Shown piece after piece: positions 1 to 9,410 of a DNA stretch of 37,673 nucleotides. This DNA is from Sedimenticola sp. (GTDB lineage Bacteria > Pseudomonadota > Gammaproteobacteria > Chromatiales > Chromatiaceae). Both the position numbers and the translations under genes were made by a program. Below the pieces are notes generated by a model that was not told where the DNA came from, made no database searches, and saw only the letters and a program-made list of their open reading frames with translations. The DNA is taken from NCBI GenBank assembly GCA_027068795.1, contig JAMOMB010000029.1:1-37673 (forward strand), written 5' to 3'. The stretch's first letter is position 1. Each line of letters opens with the position of its first letter.

Positions 1-80
1 CCCGAACTCAGAAGTGAAACGGTACATCGCCAATGATAGTGTGGGGCTTCCCCATGTGAAAGTAGGTCACTGCCAGGCAT
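1..80 (+). rRNA. rrf: 5S ribosomal RNA, 3' portion (truncated by window start)
   Basis: Sequence cccgaactcagaagtgaaacggtacatcgccaatgatagtgtggggcttccccatgtgaaagtaggtcactgccaggc matches the conserved 3' part of bacterial 5S rRNA; followed by a strong terminator. 3' end approximate. Confidence 0.93.
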
Positions 81-91
81 TTATTCCAAAA

Positions 92-130
92 GCCCCGTAT
101 CTTGTGCAGATACGGGGCTTTTTCTTTTTT
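92..130 (+). terminator. Rho-independent terminator of the rRNA operon
   Basis: Inverted repeat aaagccccgtatc-ttgtgca-gatacggggcttt followed by a T-rich tract. Confidence 0.9.
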
Positions 131-170
131 ATTGTTCCGGGTGCAGACCAGAATCCGGAGCTATATGGAT

Positions 171-1451
171 TTAGCTTTTTGGCCCGCCGCACCTGAGTCC
201 TGCGATGATCTCTGCCGAGATCTGGGCATATTTACTGGTGCTGAATTCTTTTGCAAAATGAATGGAGGAAGCAGACTCCACAGTCAACCTTACCTGTTTT
301 CCGACAATGAGGTCTTTGGTAACAACTAAGGCATTTTCTGACTGGATGATAGTGTCCTGGGTGTAGGTGCCGGAGATTTCGGGGCCGGTTACACATTCTA
401 CTATTGGCTCAGGGCGCAATTGGAAGCTTGCGGAAACAACCTTGTCAGTATCCAGGGTGAGATTGCAGATCTCATCCGTGCCGGAACAGTTTCCGGCCCA
501 ACCAGTAAAGTAGTAAGCTGTGTCGGCCAAGGCCTCCAGCGATACAGTTGAGTCGCTGGTGAATGGTATTGTGCAATTACCGATACAATCTACGCCGGAT
601 CCAACGACCTTTCCTCCGCTACTGGTGCTGATGGATAGCTCCACCAATGGCTGGGTAATGGTAAATCCCAGATCCCGCATGGAGTGAAGCGTTGTATTAC
701 TGAAAAATATGGGCTGATTTATCCAGCCGGTCATCAGCTCATAAGTCATAGCTCGGCCTTGGTTGTCTGAGATGCTGCTGTCTTCGTTCCAGTGGCCATC
801 AGCTGTCCCTTCACCACCTTCGTCTTCCACGGGAATATAAGACCAGGGCGCATTGGGTGCAATGAACTCAGCATTCCAGGCGTCAATGCCATTTACCCCA
901 GTGTACTTATAACTTCCTATTGAGTAGGACAAATTGTTAGACCATAGGGTGCCGATACCTAGTACATGTCCCATTTCGTGTTCGACTACCACCTGCAACA
1001 TCCCATTGCTTTCCATCGCCGACATATCGGCGCTGTCGAATTCCATAATGCCTTTGGTGGCCAATGTGAAACCCGCTTGCTTAACGATGTTTGTGGGTCC
1101 CGCTTGTCCTAATATCCCTCCAGGGCCATCGGCGATGTCGCTTGGTAACAGTGATGCATCAATAGTAACGCCCGTAATGGAAATGCCTGGCTGATAACCG
1201 GAAAGACGGCTTTCCCAAGCTGCTTTCGCTTTTAGAAACGCATCTTTTTGAGTTTCTGTAAAATCGCTAGATAGATTTAATGTAATGCTGAAAGGAGTAT
1301 TTACATTGAGAATGCTGTAAGCGCGAGTTTCCTCAAAACGGATATCTGGCCGTTCAAAATCAAGAAAGAGTGCCGGTGCTGCCGAGTATGCTGTTGCTAC
1401 AGAAATACCCGCTAGTGCTATGATGTAAGCTGCTATTTTTTTTTGTTTCAT
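171..1451 (-). CDS. Leishmanolysin-like secreted metallopeptidase with C-terminal bacterial repeat-type domain
   Basis: 426-aa ORF with N-terminal signal-like segment, zinc motif HEMGHVLGIGTLW, and a Cys-containing VxGSGxxCxGxCT...FTGWAGNCSG...VSASF repeat domain. Confidence 0.8.
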   Translation of the reverse strand: MKQKKIAAYIIALAGISVATAYSAAPALFLDFERPDIRFEETRAYSILNVNTPFSITLNLSSDFTETQKDAFLKAKAAWESRLSGYQPGISITGVTIDASLLPSDIADGPGGILGQAGPTNIVKQAGFTLATKGIMEFDSADMSAMESNGMLQVVVEHEMGHVLGIGTLWSNNLSYSIGSYKYTGVNGIDAWNAEFIAPNAPWSYIPVEDEGGEGTADGHWNEDSSISDNQGRAMTYELMTGWINQPIFFSNTTLHSMRDLGFTITQPLVELSISTSSGGKVVGSGVDCIGNCTIPFTSDSTVSLEALADTAYYFTGWAGNCSGTDEICNLTLDTDKVVSASFQLRPEPIVECVTGPEISGTYTQDTIIQSENALVVTKDLIVGKQVRLTVESASSIHFAKEFSTSKYAQISAEIIAGLRCGGPKS

Positions 1452-1520
1452 AAAGTCTCTTTAGTGATTGAAACTAAACTAGGAAAAATGAGTGAGTTTT
1501 CTAGGGAAATTCTTATCAGG

Positions 1521-1590
1521 CTGTCACCCCGGCGCGGGCCGGGATCTAATGCCCTGATACTGCTGGGTTCCGGTATATGCCGGAATGACG
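1521..1590. repeat. REP/MITE-like palindromic intergenic repeat
   Basis: ctgtcaccccggcgcgggccggga ... ttccggtatatgccggaatgacg: imperfect inverted ends (gtcaccccgg / ccggaatgac) with an internal ttccgg/ccggaa palindrome, resembling dispersed GTCATTCCGG-type repeats. Confidence 0.45.
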
Positions 1591-1727
1591 CAGACAGACT
1601 TGATCAGAGCTTCCTTAGAATAAACTTCCACGATTCACTAAATTCTCAAACAGTTTAACCGGGCAAATCAGTTTTTTCAGAGGAGCTTTTTCGTTTTGTT
1701 AACTCAAGCAAGACGGCGCTATCCACA

Positions 1728-3536
1728 ATGATTAATTATCGTATTACACCCAAATATCCCACCAAGCATCTGTTCCGGGTGAGCCTGACTATTCCCCAAC
1801 CAGCCCCGGAGGGGCAGCAGCTGTGCATGCCGGCCTGGATACCCGGCAGCTACATGATTCGGGATTTCGCGAAAAATATAATTTCCATCAACGCCCTATG
1901 TGAAGGGCAGCCGGTTGCGCTCTCCAAGCTGGACAAGCAGACCTGGAAGGCGGCGCCGGTATCCGCCCCACTGGTGGTGGAATACGAGGTGTATGCCTGG
2001 GATCTGTCGGTCAGGGGGGCGTATCTCGATACCACCCGTGGCTTCTTCAATGGCACCAGTGTGTTTCTCCAGGTGCTTGGTCAGGAAGACATGCCGTCGC
2101 GGGTGTATATACAGAAGCCTGCTGGCAAGGCATATCAATCCTGGAAACTGGCGACGAGTATGCAGCCGGCAGCCGTTGACCAATGGGGTTTTGGCTCCTA
2201 TGAGGCGGATTCCTACGCGGATCTGATCGATCATCCCGTGGAAATGGGGCATTTTCAGGAGCTGGAGTTCGAGGTGGATGCGGTTCCCCACCGTATGAGC
2301 ATCAGCGGAAAATGCCAGTTTGACGCTGAAAGGCTCTCTGGTGATTTGCAGAGAATATGCAGTCATCATGCGCTTTTTTTTGGCGAACTGCCGGTAACGT
2401 CCTATTTGTTTCTGGTTCTGGTCACGGGAGATGGCTATGGTGGCCTGGAGCACATGGATTCCACCAGCCTGTTGTGCAAGCGGGATGATCTTCCTCCCCG
2501 GGGGATGCAGGCAATCACCGAAGACTACATGAAGTTTCTGGGCTTGTGCAGCCACGAGTATTTTCATCTTTGGCATGTAAAGCGCATTCGTCCGGAGGTA
2601 TTCAAGCAGGCGGATTTGTCCCGTGAGGTATATACGGAACTGCTGTGGGCGTTCGAGGGCATTACCAGCTATTACGATGATCTTGCCCTGGTGCGTTCTG
2701 GGTGTATTGAGCCAAAAAAATATCTTGGGCTTCTGGCGCAAACCATCACCCGGGTGATGCGCAGCAGCGGCAGGCGGAAACAAACCCTAGCCGAGTCCAG
2801 CTTCGACGCCTGGACGCGGTTCTACCAGCAGGATGAAAACGCCCCCAATGCCATCATCAGCTATTACAGCAAGGGTGCATTGGTCGCTTTGGGCCTGGAT
2901 ATGCAGTTGCGTGACTCCAGCCGGGAACAACGCTCCCTGGATCATTTCATGCGCAGGCTCTGGGAGGATTATGGCAAGCAGGACAAAGGCGTAACCGCGC
3001 CGGAGCTGGAGCGGCTGGCCAGCGAAGTGGCGGGGGAGGATCTGTCGGCCTTTTTTGCCCGGACAGTTCATGATACGGAAGAGTTGCCCCTGGAGGAATG
3101 GCTGGCCTCAGTTGGCGTCGGCTGCCAGCTGCGTCCGGCAAGAAACCAGGAAGATTGGGGCGGTGTTCGGGATGAACCCGAGCCGGTGGAGCCGAAGCCT
3201 GCTCTCGGGGCGCGCTACCGGCAACAGGGGGATCTGGTGGAACTCATGCAGGTTTTCGATGGCGGCTCCGCCCAGGAAGCGGGTCTGTCGGCAGGAGACA
3301 GGCTCATCGCTATCGATGGATTGCAGGTGAGCGCCAAAAACCTGGACAGGCTCATGGGGCGATTTGAGCCTGGGGAAGAAGTGCCGGTGCATGCTTTTCG
3401 CCGGGACGAGCTCATGACTTTCTCGCTGCCCATTCAGCTGGCGCCGCGGGATACCTGTGATCTCTGGTTCCTCCCCGAGGCGCAATGCACTCCTGTGCAG
3501 CTTGCCCGGCGACGCAGCTGGTTGAACGAGCAATGA
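1728..3536 (+). CDS. M61 family (glycyl aminopeptidase-like) peptidase with C-terminal PDZ domain
   Basis: 602 aa; HEYFHLWHVKRIRPE zinc-binding motif; C-terminal PDZ-like segment VFDGGSAQEAGLSAGDRLIAIDGLQV. Confidence 0.9.
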   Translation: MINYRITPKYPTKHLFRVSLTIPQPAPEGQQLCMPAWIPGSYMIRDFAKNIISINALCEGQPVALSKLDKQTWKAAPVSAPLVVEYEVYAWDLSVRGAYLDTTRGFFNGTSVFLQVLGQEDMPSRVYIQKPAGKAYQSWKLATSMQPAAVDQWGFGSYEADSYADLIDHPVEMGHFQELEFEVDAVPHRMSISGKCQFDAERLSGDLQRICSHHALFFGELPVTSYLFLVLVTGDGYGGLEHMDSTSLLCKRDDLPPRGMQAITEDYMKFLGLCSHEYFHLWHVKRIRPEVFKQADLSREVYTELLWAFEGITSYYDDLALVRSGCIEPKKYLGLLAQTITRVMRSSGRRKQTLAESSFDAWTRFYQQDENAPNAIISYYSKGALVALGLDMQLRDSSREQRSLDHFMRRLWEDYGKQDKGVTAPELERLASEVAGEDLSAFFARTVHDTEELPLEEWLASVGVGCQLRPARNQEDWGGVRDEPEPVEPKPALGARYRQQGDLVELMQVFDGGSAQEAGLSAGDRLIAIDGLQVSAKNLDRLMGRFEPGEEVPVHAFRRDELMTFSLPIQLAPRDTCDLWFLPEAQCTPVQLARRRSWLNEQ

Positions 3537-4516
3537 ATGCAGGGGAATATCAATTGCTGAAAGTGCTCGGCGACGCCAAATTCCATTCCGGAGAGGCGCT
3601 GGCCGGACGGTTTTCCGTTAGCCGCGCCGCCATCTGGAAACGGGTGCGGAATCTGAATCAGGTTCCCGGCATCGACATTCAGTCGGTGCGCGGCAAGGGC
3701 TATTGCCTGCCTGCTCCCCTGGATCTTCTCGATGCCGATGCCATACTCGCCCGTATCGGGCCTGCCCGGCGTTCACGATTGCTGAAGCTGGCGCTTTTGC
3801 CGGTCGTTCCTTCCACCAATGAATATCTGCTGAACCAGCGCAATCCGTTGCTGCACAGCGGCCATGCCTGTGTGGCCGAGCACCAGACTGCCGGGCGCGG
3901 CCGGCGGGGCAGGCAATGGGTGTCGGTATTTGGCAACAATGTCTATCTGTCCCTTGCCTGGCGATTCGATCTTTCCATGGCGGATCTCGCGGGGCTGAGC
4001 ATCGCAGCCGGTGTGGCGGTTGCCCGGGCCCTTGCCGCCCGGGGCCTGCGGGGGCATGGCCTGAAATGGCCCAATGACGTTCATGTGCAGGGGAAAAAAC
4101 TGGCGGGCATACTGGTGGAAGCCAATGGCGAAATGGAAGGTCCCTGTCTCGCCGTCATTGGCATCGGCCTGAATGTCCGGCTGCCGGCCTCGGCAGGCGG
4201 AGATATTGATCAGCCGTGGACGGACCTGGCGGCCTGTCTTGCTTCCCTGCCGGATCGCAATGCGCTGGTGGGCGACTTGCTCGGGGCGCTGGTGGATGTC
4301 TGTATTCAATATCAACAGCAGGGTCTGGCTCCCTTTCTTGAAGCCTGGAAGGAGTATGATATCTACATGGGCAAACCAGTGGAGCTGCAAGTGGGGGATG
4401 AGAGGATCACGGGTGTCTATGCGGGGCTGAGTGATCAGGGCGGGCTGGTGCTGGACAGCCCGGCGGGGAGGCGAACCTGGTATTCGGGGGAAGTCAGTTT
4501 GCGGAGCAAAACCTGA
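3533..4516 (+). CDS. birA: Bifunctional biotin-[acetyl-CoA-carboxylase] ligase / biotin operon repressor
   Basis: N-terminal HTH (SGEALAGRFSVSRAAIWKRVRNL), ligase motifs AEHQTAGRGRRGRQWVS and LKWPNDVHVQGKKLAGILVE. Start chosen at ATG 3533 (ATGA overlap with upstream stop) rather than the ORF-track start. Confidence 0.95.
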   Translation: MNAGEYQLLKVLGDAKFHSGEALAGRFSVSRAAIWKRVRNLNQVPGIDIQSVRGKGYCLPAPLDLLDADAILARIGPARRSRLLKLALLPVVPSTNEYLLNQRNPLLHSGHACVAEHQTAGRGRRGRQWVSVFGNNVYLSLAWRFDLSMADLAGLSIAAGVAVARALAARGLRGHGLKWPNDVHVQGKKLAGILVEANGEMEGPCLAVIGIGLNVRLPASAGGDIDQPWTDLAACLASLPDRNALVGDLLGALVDVCIQYQQQGLAPFLEAWKEYDIYMGKPVELQVGDERITGVYAGLSDQGGLVLDSPAGRRTWYSGEVSLRSKT

Positions 4517-4517
4517 A

Positions 4518-5258
4518 ATGGAGCGGCTGTATATCGACCTGGGCAATTCCCGGTTGAAATGGAGGCGCGATCAAGCCCCCATGCAGGCGCTGGCGTATTC
4601 TGCAAACCGCCTGCATGGACAGCTTACCTCCGTGTGGCGTGAGGAAACCCCGCCGGAGCAGGTCTGGCTGGCGTCCGTGGCGGGCCAGGTGGCCTATGAC
4701 AACTTGCTGGGCTGGCTGGTGAACTGCTGGGGCCTTGTTCCCCATATCATGGAAGTGTCCGCTGAGGACTGCGGCCTGCGCTGCGGCTACCCCGAACCCC
4801 GGCAATTGGGCGTGGATCGCTGGGCGGCGATGATCGCCGCCCATGCCGCCTTTCCCCATGGCGTCTGCGTGGTGGATTGTGGCACTGCCGTCACCCTGGA
4901 TGCAGTGGACGGGCGGGGGCGGCATCTGGGCGGATATATCCTGCCGGGGATAGATGCTATGCAGCAGGTATTGCTACAGGAAACCGCCATTGAGAGGGAA
5001 ACCGGAGCGGCCGAAGCCGGCGGGGAATGGGGAAACAGCACCGTCAGCTGTATTGAATTGGGAACAGGAAAGGCGCTTGTGGCCCTTATCGAGCAGTCTG
5101 TGGAGCGCATGCAGGCCGCGGGCGCCTGCAACCCCGGACTGGTGTTGACGGGCGGTGGCGTTGGCGCGATTGAGTCAATGATGCAGATCGACTATCAGCG
5201 CCGGGACGCGCTGGTGCTTGAGGGAATACAATTGTACGCAGAAGAGAAAAGCCGATGA
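4518..5258 (+). CDS. coaX: Type III pantothenate kinase
   Basis: MERLYIDLGNSRLKWRR, GVDRWAAMIAAHA, CVVDCGTAVTLDAVDGRGRHLGGYILPG motifs; follows birA. Confidence 0.95.
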   Translation: MERLYIDLGNSRLKWRRDQAPMQALAYSANRLHGQLTSVWREETPPEQVWLASVAGQVAYDNLLGWLVNCWGLVPHIMEVSAEDCGLRCGYPEPRQLGVDRWAAMIAAHAAFPHGVCVVDCGTAVTLDAVDGRGRHLGGYILPGIDAMQQVLLQETAIERETGAAEAGGEWGNSTVSCIELGTGKALVALIEQSVERMQAAGACNPGLVLTGGGVGAIESMMQIDYQRRDALVLEGIQLYAEEKSR

Positions 5259-6067
5259 TACGCCTGTTGCTGGGCCTGCTGATTGCAGGCAATGTGGTGC
5301 TGTTCCTGTGGATCCAGTATGGCGATAGCAGGAGGGACAATGAGCGCCAGCAGCAGGTTCGCCAACCGGATTTTGGCGAAATCCGCCTCCTGCGGGAAAT
5401 CGATAGCCCGGAACCGCCCATGGGGGAGCAGCCTGCCCTGGCAGCCGATGAAGAAAGGGAGTCGCCGGTATTGGAGCAGCAATCATCTTATCTGCCGGAG
5501 CAGGTGTTGGTTGAGTCTGAATCCAAGGTTGAAGCTGAAGCTGAAGCCGAAGCCGCAGTTGAAGCTGAAGCAGAATCTGAAGTTGCAATCATCTATTGTG
5601 GTGAGTTGGGCCCTATCCGCAGCAGAAATATGGCGGAAGGCTACCGGCGCATACTTTCCCAAAATGAAGCTGCGAATGTACAGGTAGAAGCAAGAGCCGG
5701 CCGGGAAACCACGGGCTATTGGGCCATGATTCCCGCGTTGCCGGATGCGGCCAGCGCCGAAGCCATGCTGAAAAGGCTGCAGGCAGCGGGCCTGGAGGAT
5801 CTGTGGCTGATCCGCAACGGGGAGCTCGAAAACGCCATTTCCCTGGGGCTGTATACAGAAGAGCGCTATGCAAAACGCCATGCGGACAATGTTCGCAATA
5901 TGGGATTCGAACCAATCGTGATGCCGAAACAAAGAAAAACCCGCGTGTACTGGGTGGTGTTTTCCGCAGTGGAAGAAGAAGTGTTGAAAGCGTTCGAGAA
6001 TGAAAAATTGCCCGTCAACGCGGTGTTGCGACAGAAAGATTGCAAACAGGCTTTGACTGGCAACTGA
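5255..6067 (+). CDS. SPOR-domain membrane-anchored protein with EA-repeat linker
   Basis: N-terminal TM (MIRLLLGLLIAGNVVLFLWIQYG), acidic EAEAEAEAAVEAEAES linker, SPOR-like C-terminal domain; overlaps the coaX stop (ATGA). Confidence 0.75.
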   Translation: MIRLLLGLLIAGNVVLFLWIQYGDSRRDNERQQQVRQPDFGEIRLLREIDSPEPPMGEQPALAADEERESPVLEQQSSYLPEQVLVESESKVEAEAEAEAAVEAEAESEVAIIYCGELGPIRSRNMAEGYRRILSQNEAANVQVEARAGRETTGYWAMIPALPDAASAEAMLKRLQAAGLEDLWLIRNGELENAISLGLYTEERYAKRHADNVRNMGFEPIVMPKQRKTRVYWVVFSAVEEEVLKAFENEKLPVNAVLRQKDCKQALTGN

Positions 6068-6091
6068 CAAGCTGTAAAATACGCAGCCCAT

Positions 6092-6167
6092 GCCGGTGTA
6101 GCTCAGTTGGTAGAGCGCCTCACTTGTAATGAGGATGTCGTGGGTTCAACTCCTATCACCGGCTCCA
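6092..6167 (+). tRNA. tRNA-Thr (anticodon TGT)
   Basis: 76-nt cloverleaf gccggtgtagctcagttggtagagcgcctcacttgtaatgaggatgtcgtgggttcaactcctatcaccggctcca; anticodon tgt at 6125-6127; encoded CCA. Confidence 0.96.
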
Positions 6168-6458
6168 GTTTTTCAAACAAAGGCGTATGCACTTCTCCCG
6201 GTTTTGCCGGGGGATGTTTGCCGGCTCGCCGGTTGAGCCTTGTTTTCTCTTTTTACCGCCAGGCTGATTTTCCTGGGAACATTCTTTGCAATAGCCTGCT
6301 ATTTTGTGCGAATTGCGTCTTGTGTCGGAAACGCTGAATCGCAATCCACTTCACTCAGACGGAATCAGGAATCCCAAAACCCTTCATGCCTGCCGGGTTT
6401 TAGCGGTTTCCAGGCTGTTACCATATGCGCCTGTGTACAATTCCAAGGTAAAAAAAAT

Positions 6459-6860
6459 ATGCGCAAGCTGCTGTTTCTACTTGTATTGCTGTTGCCCCTT
6501 CCGGTTGTTGCCGCCGTTACCAATATCGACAATGCAGAGCTGGAGAAGCTCATGAGCGAAGGCGTTCCGGTCATCGACATTCGCCGGGCGGAAGAATGGC
6601 GGCAAACCGGGGTGGTCAAAGGCAGCCATTTGATTACCTTTTTCGACAAGCGGGGCAACTACAATGTGCCTGCGTGGCTGGAGAAGCTGGCGCCCATTGC
6701 GGGCAAGGATCAGCCTTTCATCCTGATATGCAGAACCGGTAACCGCACCGGAATTTTGAGTAACTTTCTGGACAAGAAATTGGGCTACGCCAAGGTATAT
6801 AATGTCCGGAAAGGGATCACCGACTGGATTGCCAAAGGCAAACCCGTGGTGAAGCCCTGA
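6459..6860 (+). CDS. Rhodanese-domain periplasmic protein
   Basis: Signal-like MRKLLFLLVLLLPLPVVAA, VPVIDIRRAEEWRQTG, active-site loop ICRTGNRTG. Start chosen at internal ATG 6459. Confidence 0.88.
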   Translation: MRKLLFLLVLLLPLPVVAAVTNIDNAELEKLMSEGVPVIDIRRAEEWRQTGVVKGSHLITFFDKRGNYNVPAWLEKLAPIAGKDQPFILICRTGNRTGILSNFLDKKLGYAKVYNVRKGITDWIAKGKPVVKP

Positions 6861-6907
6861 ATACGACATCTATTGTTGCCGGGTATACAGCCCGAGCATA
6901 GTGGATT

Positions 6908-6926
6908 GCCGGGTTAATTGCCCGGC
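6908..6926. other. Short hairpin gccggg-ttaattg-cccggc upstream of ychF
   Basis: Perfect 6-bp arms in the ychF leader. Confidence 0.4.
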
Positions 6927-6949
6927 TGTCTCACCGGAGTACACTACCC

Positions 6950-8041
6950 ATGGGTTTCAAATGCGGAATCGTGGGTTTGCCCAATGTGGGCAAATCCACC
7001 CTGTTCAATGCGCTTACCAAGGCGACCATCGCGGCAGAAAATTATCCTTTCTGCACCATCGACCCCAATGTGGGTATTGTCCCTATCGCGGATCCGCGCC
7101 AGGAGCGGCTTGCCGCAATCGTCAAGCCGGAACGAGTGGTTCCCGCCACCATGCAATTCGTGGATATCGCCGGCCTGGTGGCGGGCGCTTCCAAGGGGGA
7201 GGGCCTGGGCAACAAGTTTCTGGCGAATATTCGTGAGACGGACGCCATCGTGCAGGTGGTGCGCTGTTTTGAGAATGACGATGTGGTGCATGTGGCGGGC
7301 AAGGTCGAACCGCTGGCCGATATCGAGGTCATCAACACCGAGCTGGCGCTGGCGGATCTGGAGACCGTGGAAAAGGCCCTGGACAAGACCAGCCGTATGG
7401 CCAAGACCGGGGACAAGAAAATCCTGGCCCACAAGGCGCTGCTGGAGAAAGTGCGCGAGCATCTGGATCAGGGACTGCCGGTGCGCTCCCTGGGGCTGGA
7501 TGAAGATGAGCAGGCGGCGCTGGTTGACCTGCATCTGCTGACCATCAAGAAAGTGCTGTATATCGCCAACGTCAGCGAAGATGGCTTCGAGGACAACCCC
7601 TTTCTGGATGCGGTGCGTGAACACGCCGTGACGGAAGGTGCGGAAGTCGTACCTGTTTGCGCCGCCATCGAAATGGAACTGGTGGAGCTGGATGAAGAGG
7701 ACAAGGCGGATTTTCTGGCGGAAATGGGCCAGGATGAACCAGGCCTGAACCGCGTGGTGCGCGCGGGTTACCACCTGTTGGGCTTGCAGACCTATTTCAC
7801 CGCCGGCGTGAAAGAAGTACGGGCCTGGACGGTGCCAGTAGGCGCAACCGCGCCCCAGGCCGCCGGGGTCATTCATACGGATTTCGAACGGGGCTTCATT
7901 CGGGCGGAAGTGATCGCCTATGAAGACTTTATTGCCTGCGGCGGTGAGCAGGGTGCAAAGGAAGCAGGCAAGCTCCGTCTGGAAGGCAAGGAGTATGTCG
8001 TCCAGGACGGGGACGTGATTCATTTCCGCTTCAATGTCTAG
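6950..8041 (+). CDS. ychF: Redox-regulated ATPase/GTPase YchF
   Basis: [43 protein letters not shown]-terminal TGS-like domain ending [15 protein letters not shown]. Confidence 0.97.
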   Translation: MGFKCGIVGLPNVGKSTLFNALTKATIAAENYPFCTIDPNVGIVPIADPRQERLAAIVKPERVVPATMQFVDIAGLVAGASKGEGLGNKFLANIRETDAIVQVVRCFENDDVVHVAGKVEPLADIEVINTELALADLETVEKALDKTSRMAKTGDKKILAHKALLEKVREHLDQGLPVRSLGLDEDEQAALVDLHLLTIKKVLYIANVSEDGFEDNPFLDAVREHAVTEGAEVVPVCAAIEMELVELDEEDKADFLAEMGQDEPGLNRVVRAGYHLLGLQTYFTAGVKEVRAWTVPVGATAPQAAGVIHTDFERGFIRAEVIAYEDFIACGGEQGAKEAGKLRLEGKEYVVQDGDVIHFRFNV

Positions 8042-8138
8042 TGCTGAAGACAGGCCAGGGACTGATTGCTACCCAAAGCCAGCAAGAAAATGCCTTTCAT
8101 GCCATGTCGACCGGGACGGCGGCCTTGCCTTTCAGAAC

Positions 8139-9266
8139 TTATTCCGTATTTCCCAGACAGGTGCCCACCCGCTGCGCGCTGATGATCCAGGGATGATCGG
8201 TGGGCACCAGCTTTTTGTTGCCGGCGACTTCCCGTAGCGGCACGGGAATGGCGTGCTCGCCCCGGGCGGCGACCATGACGCCATAATGTTCCTGGGCGAT
8301 CAGGTCTGCGCAGACTGTCCCCAGACGGGTTGCCAGAAGCCGGTCGGCGGCGGAGGGCGTACCGCCGCGCTGCAGATGTCCAAGGATGGTGACCCGGGAT
8401 TCCAGCCCGGTCATTTGCTCCAGCTGCTTTGATAATACTACGGTGTGATTGGCGTATTCCTCGTTGAGCTGGGCCAGGTCTTCCCTGGCGTCCTTCTTTT
8501 CCTTTTTGCTAGTGGCATTGAGTTTGCGCTGCTCGGCTTCCCGAACCAGGCTGGCCTTGTCCGTAGGCAGGGCGCCTTCGGCCACGGCCACGATGCTGAA
8601 ATTCTTGCCGCTGCGGGAGCGCTCGCGGATGGCGGCGGCCACCACCTCCAGATCGTAGGGGATTTCCGGCAGCAAGATTACATCGGCGCCGCCGGCGATG
8701 CCTGCGCCCAGCGCCAGCCAGCCGGCGCGATGCCCCATGATTTCCACCACGATGATGCGATGGTGGCTGTGTGCGGTGCTGTGCAGGCGGTCGATGGCGT
8801 CGGTGGCGATGCCCAGGGCGGTATCGAAGCCGAAGGTAACATCGGTCAGGGCGACATCATTGTCGATGGTTTTCGGCAGGGTGATGATGTTCAGGCCTTT
8901 TTCCATCAACTTCAGCGCATTTTTCTGCGTGCCTCCGCCCCCGATGCAAACCAAAGCATCCAGGTGGTTGGCGTGGTAGTTTTCCACGATCACATTCGTC
9001 ATGTCCTGGATCTTGCCGCCGAACAGCATGCGGTGGGGCTTGTCGCGGCTGGTGCCGAGAATGGTTCCGCCCCGGGTAAGGATGCCTGACAGGGCATTGT
9101 CGTCGAGGCGCTTGAAACGGTTGTCCACCAGGCCGCGGAAACCGTCCTGAAAACCGATCATCTGCATGCCGTAATGCCCCTGGGCGGCTTTTCCCGCGCC
9201 CCGTATGGCAGCGTTCAGGCCGGGGCTGTCGCCCCCGGCGGTAAGTATGCCAATATGTTTGGTCAT
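8139..9266 (-). CDS. 6-phosphofructokinase (ATP or PPi dependence not resolved)
   Basis: [92 protein letters not shown]; substrate-loop motif reads [10 protein letters not shown]. Confidence 0.92.
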   Translation of the reverse strand: MTKHIGILTAGGDSPGLNAAIRGAGKAAQGHYGMQMIGFQDGFRGLVDNRFKRLDDNALSGILTRGGTILGTSRDKPHRMLFGGKIQDMTNVIVENYHANHLDALVCIGGGGTQKNALKLMEKGLNIITLPKTIDNDVALTDVTFGFDTALGIATDAIDRLHSTAHSHHRIIVVEIMGHRAGWLALGAGIAGGADVILLPEIPYDLEVVAAAIRERSRSGKNFSIVAVAEGALPTDKASLVREAEQRKLNATSKKEKKDAREDLAQLNEEYANHTVVLSKQLEQMTGLESRVTILGHLQRGGTPSAADRLLATRLGTVCADLIAQEHYGVMVAARGEHAIPVPLREVAGNKKLVPTDHPWIISAQRVGTCLGNTE

Positions 9267-9410
9267 GATGTTGCCCCCTTGTGCCTTGGTGGGGTTACTA
9301 TGCCAGCAGTCACGGAGAAAGCAAAACGATACAGATCAAGGTTTCCATACTCTTGTGCGGCATTTACCTGTGCTAATCTGTAGGCCGAATTGACTAGGGA
9401 AGAGCGGGAT

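Noticed and set aside
1896-2783. 295-aa minus-strand ORF within the M61 peptidase gene
   Set aside because: Antisense overlap, no motif, M61 reading frame clearly supported.
6944-8023. 359-aa minus-strand ORF opposite ychF
   Set aside because: Covers ychF almost exactly; ychF is unmistakable and the antisense translation lacks domain motifs.
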